The translations under genes and the position numbers were made by a program. The notes beneath the pieces are model-generated. The model saw only the letters and a list, made by a program, of their open reading frames with translations. It made no database searches and had not been told where the DNA came from. From Hyphomicrobiales bacterium (GTDB lineage Bacteria; Pseudomonadota; Alphaproteobacteria; Rhizobiales; Xanthobacteraceae), in assembly GCA_021323775.1 (NCBI GenBank), contig JAJPKK010000001.1, forward strand, positions 1 through 39,616: DNA of 39,616 nt. The letters are read 5' to 3'. Shown in pieces: positions 39,257-39,616 of the stretch (its first letter is position 1; each line of letters begins with the position of its first letter).

Positions 39257-39616
39257 TCATTCTTGTGATGTTTCTGCATCAGGCGGCCAGTGAAGGACCG
39301 GATCGTCGCTCTCAAAGGCGGTCATGAAAGCGGTGACTCTAGGTTCGACGCGTACATCCATTGATCGGAGTGGGCGTGCGAGAGAGAGCCCAGCCATCGA
39401 TCGCGCGCGGGACAAAGCAACATAGACTTGGCCTGGCGCGAACGCGCCGGCATCAAAGTCAATTCGCACATCATCGAGGGTCAATCCTTGTGCCTTGTGC
39501 ACTGTTGAAGCCCACGCGTGAATGAGAGGAAGCTGCTTGTATGTGCCGACGACGGTCACTTCAATGCGTCTCGCGGCGCTGTTCCAGCCATAGCGGATAC
39601 GCTCCCAGGTCGTACG
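39257..39616 (-). CDS. Pif1/RecD-type helicase, C-terminal part (runs off the window)
   Basis: The frame is open to the window edge. The visible 119 residues include WERIRYGWNSAARR, then HAWASTVHKAQGLTLDDVRI and GQVYVALSRARS. These are motifs V and VI of superfamily 1B helicases of the Pif1/RecD/TraI kind, where the second RecA-like domain ends. After that is a short tail. The helicase N-terminus with Walker A must lie beyond 39616. Helicases of this type are often cargo of mobile regions, but also occur as ordinary repair proteins. Confidence 0.85.
   Translation of the reverse strand, partial: RTTWERIRYGWNSAARRIEVTVVGTYKQLPLIHAWASTVHKAQGLTLDDVRIDFDAGAFAPGQVYVALSRARSMAGLSLARPLRSMDVRVEPRVTAFMTAFESDDPVLHWPPDAETSQE

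Noticed and set aside
1-39616. tRNA, rRNA or CRISPR array
   Set aside because: No cloverleaf, rRNA or regularly spaced repeats were seen on either strand; the only tandem repeat has two units.

Overview
The window looks like an accessory island of a GC-rich alphaproteobacterium, most likely Bradyrhizobium/Afipia/Rhodopseudomonas-like. The reasons are codon use, several small orphan proteins of a kind I associate with that group, GTG/TTG starts next to strong Shine-Dalgarno sites, and the set of housekeeping paralogues. I ran no search, so taxonomy is inference.

The organising feature is a fluoride regulon. I read eight separate fluoride riboswitch (crcB RNA motif) aptamers directly from the sequence: 9725-9769 (-), 15040-15084 (+), 22351-22396 (-), 22541-22587 (+), 31799-31844 (-), 32412-32457 (+), 33381-33440 (-) and 38867-38912 (-). 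Each has the P1 hairpin whose loop carries GG(A/G)GT(T/C), a P3 hairpin, and a 3' GATGACTCC-type strand that can pair with that loop as the pseudoknot. Most are followed by a terminator-like or Shine-Dalgarno-sequestering hairpin. Seven have a candidate promoter, and in five of these the -10 box lies 6-7 nt before P1.

Layout. 1-613: end of an IS21-like element that has cut off the 5' part of a crcB gene, followed by a DUF190 gene. 904-9769 (-): riboswitch, small Cys-rich protein, Cache-like periplasmic protein, MFS transporter, dual-specificity-type phosphatase, PAP2 phosphatase, IlvD and two MutS-like ATPases. 9840-14884: OB-like protein, RpiR-type regulator divergent from a membrane-protein pair, an orphan, a second PAP2 protein and two small orphans. 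15040-19550 (+): riboswitch, orphan and a complete SMC. 22396-19606 (-): riboswitch, cyclopropane-fatty-acid synthase, HIT protein and UppP. 22541-23525 (+): riboswitch, RppH-like Nudix hydrolase and a frameshifted one-helix peptide. 31844-23582 (-): riboswitch, six-gene Hyf/complex-I-like membrane complex, then crcB and DUF190. 32047-33440: broken PepSY gene and two riboswitch-linked small orphans. 38912-33482 (-): riboswitch, three small orphans, FtsH paralogue, zinc-finger peptide and an AAA ATPase with a zinc ribbon. 39062-39616: decayed MFS fragment and the C-terminus of a Pif1/RecD-type helicase.

How the genes may work together. CrcB exports fluoride. Many of the other products are phosphoryl-transfer, ATPase or Fe-S enzymes that look like second copies of housekeeping proteins (UppP, PAP2, Nudix, MutS, SMC, FtsH, IlvD). 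Fluoride-metal complexes mimic phosphate, so these could be repair or replacement functions induced under fluoride. The Hyf-like complex lacks both cysteine pairs that bind the NiFe centre, so it is an Ehr-type (energy-converting-hydrogenase-related) ion-translocating complex rather than a hydrogenase. It is co-transcribed with crcB and could power ion balance while fluoride is expelled.
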